Positions 42,448 to 52,109 are shown, counted from the stretch's first letter. The stretch: 64,000 nucleotides of DNA from Cellulosimicrobium sp. ES-005 (GCF_040448685.1 NZ_CP159290.1:4464001-4528000); one strand, 5' to 3'. Notes: generated from the letters alone by a model not told the origin. A program made the numbers and translations.

Positions 42448-43893
42448 TCAGGCCTGCGGCGGGCGCGTCATCGACAGCACGTCGAGCGCCTCGTCGAGCT
42501 GCGCCTCGGTGACCTCGCCGCGCTCGACGAAGCCGAGGTCGATCACGGCCTGGCGGACGGTGAGGCCCTCCTTGACGGAGTGCTTCGCGACCTTGGCGGC
42601 CGCCTCGTAGCCGATCACGCGGTTGAGCGGCGTGACGATCGACGGCGAGGACTCGGCGAGCGCGAGCGCGCGCTCGACGTTCGCCGTGATGCCCGCGACG
42701 GTCTTGTCCGCGAGCACGCGCGACGCGTTCGCGAGGAGGCGGATCGACTCGAGGACGCCCTGGGCGATGACGGGGATCTGCACGTTGAGCTCGAACGAGC
42801 CCGACGCGCCGGCCCACGCCACGGTCGCGTCGTTGCCGATCACGCGCGCGGCGACCATGAGCACGGCCTCCGGGACGACGGGGTTCACCTTGCCCGGCAT
42901 GATCGAGCTGCCCGGCTGGAGGTCGGGGATGAAGATCTCGCCGAGGCCCGTGTTGGGGCCGGAGCCCATCCAGCGCAGGTCGTTGCAGATCTTGGTGAGC
43001 GACACCGCGATGGTGCGCAGCGCGCCCGAGAGCTCGACGAGGCCGTCGCGCGAGGACTGCGCCTCGAAGTGGTCGCGGGCCTCCGTGAGGGGCAGGCCCG
43101 TGTCCTCGACCAGCAGCGCGATGACGCGCTGGGGGAACCCGGCGGGCGTGTTGATGCCGGTGCCGACGGCGGTGCCGCCGAGCGGGACCTCCGCGGCGCG
43201 GGGGAGCGCCGACTCCAGCCGCTCGACGCCGTAGCGGATCGCCGCGGCGTAGCCGCCGAACTCCTGCCCGAGCGTGACGGGCGTCGCGTCCATGAGGTGC
43301 GTCCGGCCCGACTTCACGACGGTCGCGAACTCCGCCGACTTCGCCTCGAGCGCGTCGGCCAGGTGGCCGAGCGCGGGCACGAGGTCCCGCACGACCCCGG
43401 CGGTCGCGGCGACGTGCACCGACGTGGGGAACACGTCGTTGGAGGACTGCGAGGCGTTCACGTGGTCGTTCGGGTGCACGTCGCGCCCGAGCGAGCGCGT
43501 GGCGAGCGTCGCGAGGACCTCGTTCGTGTTCATGTTCGACGACGTCCCGGACCCGGTCTGGTAGACGTCCACCGGGAAGTGCGCGTCGTGCGCGCCGGAG
43601 GCGACCTCGTCGGCCGCGGCGACGATGGCGGCGGCGACGTCCTCGTCGAGCACGCCGAGCTCGGCGTTCGCCCGGGCCGCGGCCTTCTTCACGCGTGCGA
43701 GGGCCTCGATGTGGCCGCGCTCGAGCGGGGTGCCGGAGATCGGGAAGTTCTCCACGGCGCGCTGCGTCTGCGCGCGGTAGAGAGCCTGCGCGGGGACGCG
43801 CACCTCGCCCATGGTGTCGTGCTCGATGCGGTACTCGGTCGTCGGTGCGGTCTCGCCGGCGACGCCGCCGGAGGCCTCGGGAGATGCAGTCAT
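42448..43893 (-). CDS. fumC: Class II fumarate hydratase
   Basis: Reversibly hydrates fumarate to malate in the TCA cycle, without an iron-sulfur cluster. The 481-residue protein has the class II signature [17 protein letters not shown] near residue 330. Other blocks are [56 protein letters not shown] and the C-terminal NPLN-like [18 protein letters not shown]. The first 25 residues are a non-conserved alanine/threonine leader. ATG at 43893. A strong hairpin upstream separates it from the carbonic anhydrase gene. Confidence 0.96.
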   Translation of the reverse strand: MTASPEASGGVAGETAPTTEYRIEHDTMGEVRVPAQALYRAQTQRAVENFPISGTPLERGHIEALARVKKAAARANAELGVLDEDVAAAIVAAADEVASGAHDAHFPVDVYQTGSGTSSNMNTNEVLATLATRSLGRDVHPNDHVNASQSSNDVFPTSVHVAATAGVVRDLVPALGHLADALEAKSAEFATVVKSGRTHLMDATPVTLGQEFGGYAAAIRYGVERLESALPRAAEVPLGGTAVGTGINTPAGFPQRVIALLVEDTGLPLTEARDHFEAQSSRDGLVELSGALRTIAVSLTKICNDLRWMGSGPNTGLGEIFIPDLQPGSSIMPGKVNPVVPEAVLMVAARVIGNDATVAWAGASGSFELNVQIPVIAQGVLESIRLLANASRVLADKTVAGITANVERALALAESSPSIVTPLNRVIGYEAAAKVAKHSVKEGLTVRQAVIDLGFVERGEVTEAQLDEALDVLSMTRPPQA

Positions 43894-43921
43894 GGGGCCA
43901 TCCTGCCGCACCGCGCGCGGG

Positions 43922-43963
43922 CTCCCGCAACCCGCGTGACCGAGGTCACGCGGGTCGCGGGAG
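43922..43963. terminator. Terminator after carbonic anhydrase gene
   Basis: Two 20-base arms (43922-43941, 43944-43963) pair with a single A/C mismatch and a two-base loop. It starts 28 bases after the carbonic anhydrase stop codon and just upstream of fumC. Confidence 0.7.
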
Positions 43964-43990
43964 GCGTCGTCCGGACGCGTGGACGGGGTC

Positions 43991-44668
43991 TCAGGCGTCG
44001 GCGAGGGGCGCCTCGCCGACGTCGCCCACGACGTCGACCAGGTGGGCGCGGCCCTCGGCGAAGTCGTACTCGACGCCGACGATCGCGCAGCGCCCGTCCG
44101 CGACCGCGGCCGCGAGGCCGGCGGAGTACGAGTGGAGCATGTCGACCGTGTTGCGCACGTGCTCGCGGCGCAGCACGGCGGGGTCGAGGTTCTCGAGCGA
44201 GCCGTTCCCGGCGCCCGTGATCTTCGCGATCGACGGGATGACCCGGTCGACGACGGCCCGGACGAACCCGTCCGCCTGGGCGCCGGTCGTCAGCGTGTCC
44301 ACCGCGGCACCGACGGCGCCGCACGAGTCGTGACCGAGCACGACGACGAGCGGCGCGGACAGGATCTCGACGCCGTACTCGATCGACCCGAGCACGGTCG
44401 TGTCGACGACGTGGCCCGCGGTGCGCACGACGAACATGTCGCCGAGGCCCTGGTCGAAGATGATCTCCGCCGCGACGCGCGAGTCCGAGCACCCGAACAG
44501 CACCGTGTGCGGGTGCTGTGCCGCCGAGGTCTCCCGCCGTCGGTCCGCGCCCTGCGACGGGTGGAGCGGGGCGTCGGCGACGAAGCGGTCGTTGCCGGAC
44601 CGCAGCGTCGCCCACGCCTCGGCGGGGGTGAGCGAACGGGCCGGCGGTGCGGGGGTGGGAGAGGTCAT
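43991..44668 (-). CDS. Beta-class carbonic anhydrase
   Basis: Interconverts CO2 and bicarbonate using zinc. The 225-residue protein has the beta-class ligands: cysteine and aspartate in [30 protein letters not shown] (about residues 61-90), and histidine and cysteine in [15 protein letters not shown] (about 110-124). [17 protein letters not shown] opens the domain. ATG at 44668 is preferred over an upstream in-frame ATG. It is divergent from the sugar-binding lipoprotein gene. Probably supplies bicarbonate to anaplerotic carboxylases. Confidence 0.94.
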   Translation of the reverse strand: MTSPTPAPPARSLTPAEAWATLRSGNDRFVADAPLHPSQGADRRRETSAAQHPHTVLFGCSDSRVAAEIIFDQGLGDMFVVRTAGHVVDTTVLGSIEYGVEILSAPLVVVLGHDSCGAVGAAVDTLTTGAQADGFVRAVVDRVIPSIAKITGAGNGSLENLDPAVLRREHVRNTVDMLHSYSAGLAAAVADGRCAIVGVEYDFAEGRAHLVDVVGDVGEAPLADA

Positions 44669-44797
44669 GGCTCCCATCATCGCGTACCGCGCGGCCCTCA
44701 TGACGTGCCCGTTCGCATGGCGGGCCGCGCCCGGGAGGTGTAGCCATGGAGGGTGACACCCCGGAGACGGGGGAAGCCGCGACCGAGGGGAGCCGAC

Positions 44798-46090
44798 GTG
44801 CGCCGACGCACCCGAGCACTCGCCGTCCTGGTCGCCGCGGGGCTCGTGGCGCCGCTCGCCGCGTGCGGCCCGGGCGACGACGGGACGCCGGTGCTCACGT
44901 GGTACATCAACCCGGACAACGGCGGGCAGGCCGACATCGCCGCGGCCTGCACGGAGGCCGCCGGGGGCGCGTACCGGATCCAGACCGAGCTCCTGCCCCG
45001 CGACGCCGCGTCGCAGCGCGAGCAGCTCGCCCGCCGCCTCGCGGCGAAGGACTCGTCGATCGACATCATGAGCCTCGACCCGGTGTTCATCGCCGAGTTC
45101 GCGGAGGCCGACTTCCTCGCCCCGGTGCCCGCCGACGTCGCCGACGCGACGACGCAGGACGTCGTGCAGGGCGCGATCGACGCGTCGACGTGGAAGGACG
45201 AGCTGGTCGCCATCCCGTTCTGGGCCAACACGCAGCTCCTCTGGTACCGCAAGTCGGTCGCCGAGGCCGCGGGGCTCGACCTGTCACAGCCCGTCACGTG
45301 GGACCAGATCATGCAGGCCGCGCAGGACCAGGACAAGCTCCTCGCGGTCCAGGGCGCCAAGGCCGAGTCGCTGACGGTGTGGATCAACGCGCTCGTCGAG
45401 GGCGCGGGCGGACACATCCTCGAGAACCCGGAGGCGCCCGCGGACGAGGTGAAGCTCGGCCTCGACACCGACGCGGGCAAGGCCGCGGCGACCATCATCG
45501 GCGAGATCGGCACGTCCGGCGTCGGCGGTCCGGGGCTGCCGAGCGAGGACGAGCCGGCCTCCCTGACGAAGTTCCAGGGCGACCGCGGGTCGTTCATGGT
45601 CAACTGGCCGTTCGTCTGGTCCTCCACCCAGAGCGCGGTCGACGCGGGGTCGCTCGACCAGTCCCTGCTCGACGACATCGGCTGGGCCCTCTACCCGCAG
45701 ACCACCGAGGGCGAGGACGCCCGCCCGCCGTACGGCGGGATCTCGCTCGGCATCGGGGCGTTCGGCAAGCACACCGACCTCGCCTACGAGGCGGCGCAGT
45801 GCATCGTCAGCCCGGAGAACCAGGCCGAGTACTTCGTGACCAACGGGAACCCCGCGGCGAGCATCAAGGCCTACGACGACCCCGACGTCCAGAAGGCCTT
45901 CCCCATGTACGACGTCATCCGCGACTCGCTCGACCAGGCCGCGCCGCGACCGCAGACGCCGTTCTACAACGAGGTCTCCACGGGCCTGCAGCAGACGTGG
46001 TACCCGCCGGCGTCCGTCGACCCCGACACGACCCCGCAGCAGTCCACCGAGTTCATCACCGCCGTCCTGCGAGGGGAGCGACTCCTGTGA
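44798..46090 (+). CDS. Sugar ABC importer substrate-binding lipoprotein
   Basis: An extracellular solute-binding protein, family 1 (carbohydrate). The 430-residue precursor has an arginine-rich N-terminus and a hydrophobic signal, with lipobox PLAAC near residue 23. The mature part carries PVLTWYINPDNGGQADIAAAC and typical binding-protein blocks (MVNWPFVWSS, AFGKHTDLAYEAAQCIVS). The GTG start at 44798 has GAGGGGAG upstream. First gene of a complete importer operon. Trehalose/maltose-type (LpqY-like) and sucrose/oligosaccharide ligands are both possible; the nearby fructokinase slightly favours a fructose-containing sugar. Confidence 0.92.
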   Translation: MRRRTRALAVLVAAGLVAPLAACGPGDDGTPVLTWYINPDNGGQADIAAACTEAAGGAYRIQTELLPRDAASQREQLARRLAAKDSSIDIMSLDPVFIAEFAEADFLAPVPADVADATTQDVVQGAIDASTWKDELVAIPFWANTQLLWYRKSVAEAAGLDLSQPVTWDQIMQAAQDQDKLLAVQGAKAESLTVWINALVEGAGGHILENPEAPADEVKLGLDTDAGKAAATIIGEIGTSGVGGPGLPSEDEPASLTKFQGDRGSFMVNWPFVWSSTQSAVDAGSLDQSLLDDIGWALYPQTTEGEDARPPYGGISLGIGAFGKHTDLAYEAAQCIVSPENQAEYFVTNGNPAASIKAYDDPDVQKAFPMYDVIRDSLDQAAPRPQTPFYNEVSTGLQQTWYPPASVDPDTTPQQSTEFITAVLRGERLL

Positions 46091-47145
46091 ACGCCGGACC
46101 TCCCGCCGAGCCCGCACCCCGCGGCCGGCACGCCTCCACGCCGTCGACCACCACCGACGACGCGCCGACGCGTCGCGCCCCGGAGTCGCGCCGCGAGCAC
46201 CGGGACGACGCCCGCGGCGCGCCCGACGCCGCCGCGAAGGCCGCGCGCAGCGACCGGGCCCGCGCCGAGGCGCGCCTCGGGTGGTACCTCGCCGGACCGG
46301 CGTTCGTCGTCATGCTCGCCGTGACGCTGTACCCGATCCTCCAGGCGGTCTACGACTCGCTCTTCAACTACAAGCTCACCGCCCCGGACGACCGCGCGTT
46401 CGTCGGGCTCAACAACTACGTCGTGATCCTCACGGACTCGGTGTGGTGGCGAGACCTCGGCGTCACGCTCTTCATCACGGTCGTCACGGTGCTCGTCGAG
46501 CTCGTCCTCGGCTTCGCGCTCGCGCTCGTCATGCACCGCGCGATCAAGCGCCTGCGCGGGCTCCTGCGCACCGCGATCCTCGTGCCCTACGGGATCATCA
46601 CGGTCGTCTCGGCGTTCGCGTGGTTCTACGCGTTCGACATCACGTCCGGGTACGTCAACCACTGGTTCGACTGGGTCCCGGGGATCGGCCCCGACCTCAA
46701 CTGGTTCGCGCAGCAGGGCACGAGCCTGTTCGTCATCATCATGTCCGAGGTCTGGAAGACGACGCCGTTCATCTCCCTCCTCCTGCTCGCCGGACTCGCG
46801 CAGGTGCCGGGCGACCTCGAGGAGGCCGCCAAGGTCGACGGCGCGACCGCGTGGCAGCGGTTCACGCGGGTCATCGTGCCGAACATGAAGGCCGCGATCA
46901 TGGTCGCCGTCCTGTTCCGCGCTCTCGACGCGTTCCGCATCTTCGACAACGTCTTCATCATGACGAACGGTGCCAACGGCACCGAGGTGCTCTCGCTGCT
47001 CGCGTACCGGACCTCGATCGGCCAGCTCCAGATCGGCATGGGCTCGGCGATCTCCGTGCTGCTGTTCCTGTGCGTCGTGCTCATCTGCTTCGTCGCGATC
47101 AAGCTCTTCAAGGTGGATCTCGCCGGAGCGAGGGGGGAGAAGTGA
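46087..47145 (+). CDS. Sugar ABC importer permease (MalF/SugA type)
   Basis: A 352-residue membrane subunit. A long charged N-terminal extension (about 65 residues with many Arg, Asp and Ala) precedes six transmembrane segments starting LGWYLAGPAFVVMLAVTLYPILQAVYDSLFNY. The EAA loop that contacts the ATPase is EEAAKVDGATAWQRFTRVIVPNMK near residue 253. The GTG start overlaps the binding-protein stop by four bases. Confidence 0.94.
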   Translation: MNAGPPAEPAPRGRHASTPSTTTDDAPTRRAPESRREHRDDARGAPDAAAKAARSDRARAEARLGWYLAGPAFVVMLAVTLYPILQAVYDSLFNYKLTAPDDRAFVGLNNYVVILTDSVWWRDLGVTLFITVVTVLVELVLGFALALVMHRAIKRLRGLLRTAILVPYGIITVVSAFAWFYAFDITSGYVNHWFDWVPGIGPDLNWFAQQGTSLFVIIMSEVWKTTPFISLLLLAGLAQVPGDLEEAAKVDGATAWQRFTRVIVPNMKAAIMVAVLFRALDAFRIFDNVFIMTNGANGTEVLSLLAYRTSIGQLQIGMGSAISVLLFLCVVLICFVAIKLFKVDLAGARGEK

Positions 47146-47996
47146 TGGGCAGCGTCCTCAGCACCCGGGCCAAGATCTGGTGGGCCGTCATCACGGTCGT
47201 CGTCCTCGTCGGGGCGCTGTTCCCCGTCCTGTCGATCTTCATGACGAGCTTCAAGGGGCCCAGCGACATCAACTCCGGGACCTTCCTGCCGCCGCAGTGG
47301 AGCACCGCGAACTACGAGCAGATCCTCGCCTCGGGCGGTTCGGCGCAGGAGCTGTTCCTGTCGGCGCTGCGCAACTCCATCGGCATCTCGCTCATCGCGA
47401 CCCTCATCGCCGTCGTGCTCGCCACGCTGTGCGCGTACGCCATCGCGCGCCTGAACTTCCCGGGCAAGCGCCTCATCCTCACGACGGCGCTCGGCGTCTC
47501 GATCTTCCCGGTCGTCTCGATCGTCACGCCGCTGTTCAACCTCTGGCGCAACATCGGCCTGTACGACACGTGGCTGGGCCTCATCATCCCGTACCTGTCG
47601 CTCACGCTCCCGATCTCCATCTGGACGCTCGCCGCGTTCTTCCGGCAGATCCCGTGGGAGCTCGAGCAGGCGGCCCAGGTCGACGGCGCGACGCCGTGGC
47701 AGGCGTTCCGCAAGGCGATCGTCCCGCTCGCCGCGCCGGGCGTCTTCACGACGGCGCTCATCGCCTTCTTCATCGCCTGGAACGACTTCGTCTACGGCAT
47801 CTCGCTCACGTCGACGAGCGCGGCCCGTCCCGTCCCGGCGGCGCTCGCGTTCTTCACGGGGGCGTCGTACTTCGAGGAGCCGACCGGCGCGATCTCCGCG
47901 GCGGCCGTCGTGGTGACGATCCCGGTCGTCGTCCTCGTCGTGCTCTTCCAGCGTCAGATCGTCTCCGGCCTGACCCAGGGGGCGGTGAAGGGATGA
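47145..47996 (+). CDS. Sugar ABC importer permease (MalG/SugB type)
   Basis: A 283-residue membrane subunit with six transmembrane segments. The EAA loop is EQAAQVDGATPWQAFRKAIVPLAAPG near residue 178. FIAWNDFVYGISLT is a conserved MalG-type block. The ATG at 47145 shares one base with the upstream stop (TGATG), indicating coupled translation. It pairs with the preceding permease to form the channel. Confidence 0.94.
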   Translation: MGSVLSTRAKIWWAVITVVVLVGALFPVLSIFMTSFKGPSDINSGTFLPPQWSTANYEQILASGGSAQELFLSALRNSIGISLIATLIAVVLATLCAYAIARLNFPGKRLILTTALGVSIFPVVSIVTPLFNLWRNIGLYDTWLGLIIPYLSLTLPISIWTLAAFFRQIPWELEQAAQVDGATPWQAFRKAIVPLAAPGVFTTALIAFFIAWNDFVYGISLTSTSAARPVPAALAFFTGASYFEEPTGAISAAAVVVTIPVVVLVVLFQRQIVSGLTQGAVKG

Positions 47997-48115
47997 GCAC
48001 GACCGATCGCCGGGGGACCACTCGGCAGCCGACCCCGCTGCCCGCCGCGGCACCGCCGCGCCCCGCCCGCGTCGTCGGGCACCGTGCCGCACGCCGAACC
48101 CGAGGAGAGAGCTGA
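47993..48115 (+). CDS. Bridging 40-residue ORF, unknown
   Basis: A small frame encoding MSTTDRRGTTRQPTPLPA and a basic, proline-rich remainder ending ARRTRGES. Its ATG overlaps the upstream permease stop by four bases, and its stop TGA overlaps the ATPase ATG by one base. It therefore fills the gap exactly and is positioned to be translated. No domain is visible. It may serve only to couple ribosome traffic to the ATPase gene, or be the remnant of a lost gene such as a glycosidase. Moderate confidence that it is translated, low confidence that the peptide has a function. Confidence 0.5.
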   Translation: MSTTDRRGTTRQPTPLPAAAPPRPARVVGHRAARRTRGES

Positions 48116-49368
48116 TGGCGTCGATCACCCTCAAGGACATCGTCAAGCGCTACGGCGACGGGTTCCTCGCGGTGGACCGCGTGAACCTCGACATCGCCGA
48201 CGGCGAGTTCGTCATCCTCGTCGGCCCGTCCGGCTCGGGGAAGTCGACGGTCCTGCGCATGATCGTCGGGCTCGAGGACATCACCTCGGGCGAGCTCGAC
48301 ATCGACGGCACGCGCGTCAACGAGAAGGCGCCGCGCGAGCGCGACCTCGCGATGGTGTTCCAGAACTACGCGCTGTACCCGCACCTCACGGTCGCGGAGA
48401 ACATCGCCTTCCCGCTGCGCCTCGCCAAGGGCAAGCACAGCGAGGAGGAGATCCGCGAGAAGGTCGAGCGCGCGGCCGACATGCTCGACCTCCGCGAGCA
48501 CCTGGACCGCAAGCCCGCGAACCTGTCCGGCGGCCAGCGCCAGCGCGTCGCGATGGGGCGCGCGATCGTGCGCGACGCGAAGGCGTTCCTCTTCGACGAG
48601 CCCCTGTCCAACCTCGACGCCAAGCTGCGCGGGCAGACGCGCACGGAGATCGCCCGGCTCCAGCGGCGCCTCGGCACGACGACCGTCTACGTCACCCACG
48701 ACCAGACCGAGGCCATGACGCTCGGCGACCGCGTCGCGGTGCTGCGCCGCGGCGTCCTCCAGCAGGTCGCGAGCCCGCGCGGCCTCTACGAGCAGCCCGT
48801 CAACCTGTTCGTCGCGGGGTTCATCGGCACGCCGCCCATGAACTTCCTGCCGGGCGAGGTGTCGGGCGGGCGGATCACGCTGCCGTTCGGCGAGTTCGAC
48901 ATACCGGAGAACGTCGCGTCCGTCGTGGGCGACCGGAGCCTCGTCATCGTGGGGCTGCGGCCCGAGCACTTCGAGGACGCGCGGCTCGTGGACCCGTCCA
49001 AGAAGGACCGCGGCCACACGTTCGAGATCCAGATCGACGTCACGGAGTGGCTCGGGGCGGAGCTCTACGCGTACGTGCCGTTCGACATGCACGAGTCCGT
49101 GAAGGGCCAGCTCGAGGAGCTGGACCGCGAGCTCGACGGCGAGGGACTGCGCAGCCAGTTCGTCGTCGCCCTGGACTCCGCGTCGCGCGTGCGCGACGGC
49201 GACACGACGGAGCTGTGGTTCGACCCGACGAAGATGATGATCTTCGACCCCGAGACGAGCGAGAACCTCACGCGCGACGACGCCGAGGCGGACCGCATCG
49301 AGGAGGAGAACGCCGAGGACCGCAAGCGGTCGCTGGAGCGAGCCCAGAAGCAGGACGCCCAGGTCTGA
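48115..49368 (+). CDS. Sugar ABC importer ATPase (MsmK/UgpC type)
   Basis: A 417-residue ATPase. Walker A is GPSGSGKSTVLRMIVGLE near residue 37. The signature is LSGGQRQRVAMGRAIVRD near 135. Walker B is FLFDEPLSNLDAKLR near 157, and the H-loop is YVTHDQTEAMTLGDRV near 190. A C-terminal TOBE/regulatory domain follows. It is about 45 residues longer than usual MsmK, owing to an acidic region (VKGQLEELDRELDGEGLRSQF) and a charged tail. Start ATG has GAGGAGAG upstream. Being encoded with its permeases is notable because many Actinobacteria use one shared, unlinked MsiK. Confidence 0.94.
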   Translation: MASITLKDIVKRYGDGFLAVDRVNLDIADGEFVILVGPSGSGKSTVLRMIVGLEDITSGELDIDGTRVNEKAPRERDLAMVFQNYALYPHLTVAENIAFPLRLAKGKHSEEEIREKVERAADMLDLREHLDRKPANLSGGQRQRVAMGRAIVRDAKAFLFDEPLSNLDAKLRGQTRTEIARLQRRLGTTTVYVTHDQTEAMTLGDRVAVLRRGVLQQVASPRGLYEQPVNLFVAGFIGTPPMNFLPGEVSGGRITLPFGEFDIPENVASVVGDRSLVIVGLRPEHFEDARLVDPSKKDRGHTFEIQIDVTEWLGAELYAYVPFDMHESVKGQLEELDRELDGEGLRSQFVVALDSASRVRDGDTTELWFDPTKMMIFDPETSENLTRDDAEADRIEEENAEDRKRSLERAQKQDAQV

Positions 49369-49378
49369 GGTGCCGTGC

Positions 49379-49409
49379 CGGCCGCCCGGGCGACCTGCCC
49401 GGGCGGCCG
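49379..49409. terminator. Bidirectional terminator between sugar importer and fructokinase
   Basis: A perfect 13-bp stem (CGGCCGCCCGGGC and complement) with loop GACCT starts 11 bases after the ATPase stop. It lies between convergent genes. Confidence 0.75.
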
Positions 49410-49427
49410 ACACGCGCCGGGACCGGC

Positions 49428-50393
49428 TCAGGCGGTCGTGAGCTCGGTGCGGCGCGGTGGGTTGGCGCCGGCGCGCGAGACGGTGACGGCGGCGACGGCG
49501 GCGCAGCGCTCGAGGAGGCGGGTGAGCGTGGCGGTGTCGACGGCGCGCAGGGCGTCGCGGCGGTCGGCGCCGAGCAGGCCGGCGTCCCAGAGCCCGTCCA
49601 GGAGCGCGCCCATGAAGGAGTCGCCCGCGCCGACGGTGTCCACGACCTCGACCCGCGGGGCCGTGACGCGCTGCTCGCCCGCCGCGGTCAGGGCGAGGGC
49701 GCCCTCGCCGCCGTAGGTGACGACGACGAGCGCGGGGCCGAGCGCGAGCCAGTCGCGCGCGACCGCGACGGGGTCCGTCCCGGGCACGAGCCAGGCGAGG
49801 TCCTCGTCGCTGACCTTGACGACGTCGGCGAGCGCGACGAGCGTCTCGATCCGGGCGCGGGCGTCGGCGGGGTCGCCCATGAGCGCGGGGCGGGCGTTGG
49901 GGTCGTAGGTGATCGTCGCGGTGTCGCGCGCGGCGGCGACCAGGGCGCGCACGTCGGACGCGCCGGGCTCCAGGACCGCGGCGATCGAGCCGGTGTGCAC
50001 GGCGAGCGTGCCGGTGCCCGGGGCGGTGCCGGCCGGGACGCGCCACTCCAGGTCGAACTCGTAGCTGGCCGCGCCCTGGGCGTCGAGGTGGGCGGTGGCG
50101 ACGCTCGTGGAACCGGCCCCGGTGCTGCCGGGGGTGAGGGTCACGGCGGAGTCGTCGAGCCAGGCCCGGATCGCGTCCCCGTGCGCGTCCGGCGCGACCC
50201 ACGTGGCCAGACGCGCGTCGCGCCCGAGGCGCCCGAGGGTGAGCGCGACGTTCGCCAGGCTGCCACCGGGGTGCTCGTCGACGCTGCCGTCGGCGCGGTG
50301 CACCACGTCGATCAACGCCTCACCGACCACGAGCACGTGCTCGTGGCGCTGCGGGGCGCCGTCGGTCGCGGGGGCGGCGGGGGAGGTGCTCAT
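49428..50393 (-). CDS. PfkB family carbohydrate kinase (probable fructokinase)
   Basis: Phosphorylates a sugar with ATP. The 321-residue protein has both PfkB signatures: GGSLANVALTLGRLGRDARLATWVAPD near residue 43 and the ATP-site motif VEVVDTVGAGDSFMGALLDGLWDAG near 245, with the catalytic aspartate in GAGDSF. VGEALIDVVHR opens the domain, as in ScrK-type fructokinases. The ATG at 50393 shares one base with the xseB stop codon (TGATG). It converges on the sugar importer operon, consistent with use of imported sugar. Confidence 0.9.
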   Translation of the reverse strand: MSTSPAAPATDGAPQRHEHVLVVGEALIDVVHRADGSVDEHPGGSLANVALTLGRLGRDARLATWVAPDAHGDAIRAWLDDSAVTLTPGSTGAGSTSVATAHLDAQGAASYEFDLEWRVPAGTAPGTGTLAVHTGSIAAVLEPGASDVRALVAAARDTATITYDPNARPALMGDPADARARIETLVALADVVKVSDEDLAWLVPGTDPVAVARDWLALGPALVVVTYGGEGALALTAAGEQRVTAPRVEVVDTVGAGDSFMGALLDGLWDAGLLGADRRDALRAVDTATLTRLLERCAAVAAVTVSRAGANPPRRTELTTA

Positions 50394-50689
50394 CAGTCGT
50401 CTCCGGTGGTGTCGTCGGGGGTCTCGTCGGACTCGTCGTGCGTGCCTCCCGCGTCCTGGGAGCGTGCGGCGTCGAGCCGGGCCCGCGCACCGTCGAGCCA
50501 CTCCTGGCAGCGCACGGCCAGCGCCTCTCCCCGCTCCCAGAGCGCGAGCGAGGCCTCGAGGGGCTCGCCGCCGGCCTCGAGCCGCGCGACGACCTGCACG
50601 AGCTCGTCGCGCGCCTGCTCGTACGAGAGCGTCGCGACGTCGGTCGTGACAGCGTTGTCAAAGAAACTCACGGCAGTATTCAACCCCAT
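50393..50689 (-). CDS. xseB: Exodeoxyribonuclease VII small subunit
   Basis: The small subunit of ExoVII, which degrades single-stranded DNA. The core VATLSYEQARDELVQVVARLEAGGEPLEASLALWERGEALAVRCQEWLDGARARLD (about residues 20-75) is the whole conserved domain. An acidic tail of about 20 residues follows. ATG 50689 gives 98 residues. GTG 50671 is an alternative start and would give a length nearer the family norm of about 80. The stop overlaps the kinase start. xseA lies just upstream on the same strand. Confidence 0.9.
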   Translation of the reverse strand: MGLNTAVSFFDNAVTTDVATLSYEQARDELVQVVARLEAGGEPLEASLALWERGEALAVRCQEWLDGARARLDAARSQDAGGTHDESDETPDDTTGDD

Positions 50690-50750
50690 CTGTGCGTCGT
50701 GGTCGGAACGGGCGTCCGGGAACCGGCTGCCGCGTGGCGCGGGAGGCGCC

Positions 50751-52109
50751 TCACGGCGCGCCCCGGGGGACGTCGGGCGAGGGCCCGCCGGTGTGCGGGG
50801 GGTCGCCGTCGCGCGTGGCGGCCACCGCCGCGTCGAGCCCGCCACGGGCGAGCCGCACGCGGACCACGTCTCCCACCGCGACGTCGTCGGGGGAGCGGAC
50901 CACGTGTCCGTCCGCCCGCTGCACGACGGCGTACCCCCGCTCGAGCGTCGACGCCGGCGACAGGGCGCGGACCTGGGCCTCCAACCGGCCCACCTCGCCC
51001 GAGGCGCGCACGAGCCGCGTGTCGAGAGCTCGTCGTGCGCGGTCGCGCAGCGCGGCCACGCGCTCGGCGTGGTCGGCGAGCATCGTGTGGGGCGCGGCCA
51101 GGACCGGGCGGGACCGGAGGCCGTCGAGCAGGGCCTGCTCGCGTGCCACGCGCCCCGCGATCGCCGTACGCAGCCGGTGGCGCCCCTGGACCAGGCGGGC
51201 CCGCTCCTCCGCGACGTCCGGGACGACGCGCCGCGCGGCGGCCGTCGGCGTGGACGCGCGGTAGTCCGCCACGAGGTCGAGGAGCGGGCTGTCCGTCTCG
51301 TGCCCGATCGCGCTGACGAGCGGGGTCCGGCACGCCGCCGCGAGCCGGACGAGGGCCTCGTTCGAGAACGGCAGCAGGTCCTCCACCGCGCCGCCGCCGC
51401 GCGCGACGACGATCACCTCGACGTCCGGGTCGGCGTCCAGCGCGCGGATCGCGTCGCCCACCTGCTGGACGGCGTGCGCCCCCTGGACCGCGACCTCTCG
51501 GATCTCGAACCGGACCCGAGGCCAGCGGGCGCGCGCGTTGACCACCACGTCGTGCTCGGCCTTGGACTCCCGGCCGCACACCAGCCCGACGACCTTCGGC
51601 AGGAACGGCAGCGGCCGCTTGCGGTCGGCGTCGAACAGCCCCTCGGCGGCGAGGACGCGCTTGAGGTGCTCGATGCGCGCGAGCAGGTCGCCGACGCCGA
51701 CCGGGCGGATCTCGCGCGCCTGGAGCTGGAGCGAGCCGCGCCGCGCCCAGAAGACCGGCTTGGCGTGCACGACGACGTGCGCGCCCTCCGCGAGCGGCGT
51801 GCCGTCCAGGACGCGCGTGGCCGCGGACACGGGCAGCGACATGTCCAGGTCCGTGTCGCGCAGCGTGAGGAAGGCGGTCGACGTCCCCGGCCTCCGGTTG
51901 AGCTGCACGACCTGGCCCTCGACCCACACAGGGGCCATCCGCTCCACGTACTGCTCGATCTTGCGGGCGAGGAGACGCACCGGCCACGGGTGCTCCGCGC
52001 TCGTCTCGAGCGCGCGCGCCGGGAGCGGGCCACGGTCCCCGGGCCGGGAGCCCCGCGCGGACGCGCCCGGCCGGGGGACGTCGTCGGGCGGGGGGAGCGA
52101 GGCGGTCAC
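50751..52109 (-). CDS. xseA: Exodeoxyribonuclease VII large subunit
   Basis: The catalytic subunit of ExoVII. The 452-residue protein has an N-terminal OB-fold (WPVRLLARKIEQYVERMAPVWVEGQVVQLNRR, about residues 40-130). The central nuclease domain carries PFLPKVVGLVCGRESKAEHDVVVNARARWP, VIVVARGGGAVEDLLPFSNEALVRLAAAC and PLVSAIGHETDSPLLDLVADYRASTPTAAA. A helical region and a C-terminal TLERGYAVVQRADG segment follow. The first 35 residues are low complexity. GTG at 52109 is the likely start; a CAGGCT box 6 bases upstream suggests a leaderless transcript. It precedes xseB by 62 bases. Confidence 0.93.
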   Translation of the reverse strand: MTASLPPPDDVPRPGASARGSRPGDRGPLPARALETSAEHPWPVRLLARKIEQYVERMAPVWVEGQVVQLNRRPGTSTAFLTLRDTDLDMSLPVSAATRVLDGTPLAEGAHVVVHAKPVFWARRGSLQLQAREIRPVGVGDLLARIEHLKRVLAAEGLFDADRKRPLPFLPKVVGLVCGRESKAEHDVVVNARARWPRVRFEIREVAVQGAHAVQQVGDAIRALDADPDVEVIVVARGGGAVEDLLPFSNEALVRLAAACRTPLVSAIGHETDSPLLDLVADYRASTPTAAARRVVPDVAEERARLVQGRHRLRTAIAGRVAREQALLDGLRSRPVLAAPHTMLADHAERVAALRDRARRALDTRLVRASGEVGRLEAQVRALSPASTLERGYAVVQRADGHVVRSPDDVAVGDVVRVRLARGGLDAAVAATRDGDPPHTGGPSPDVPRGAP

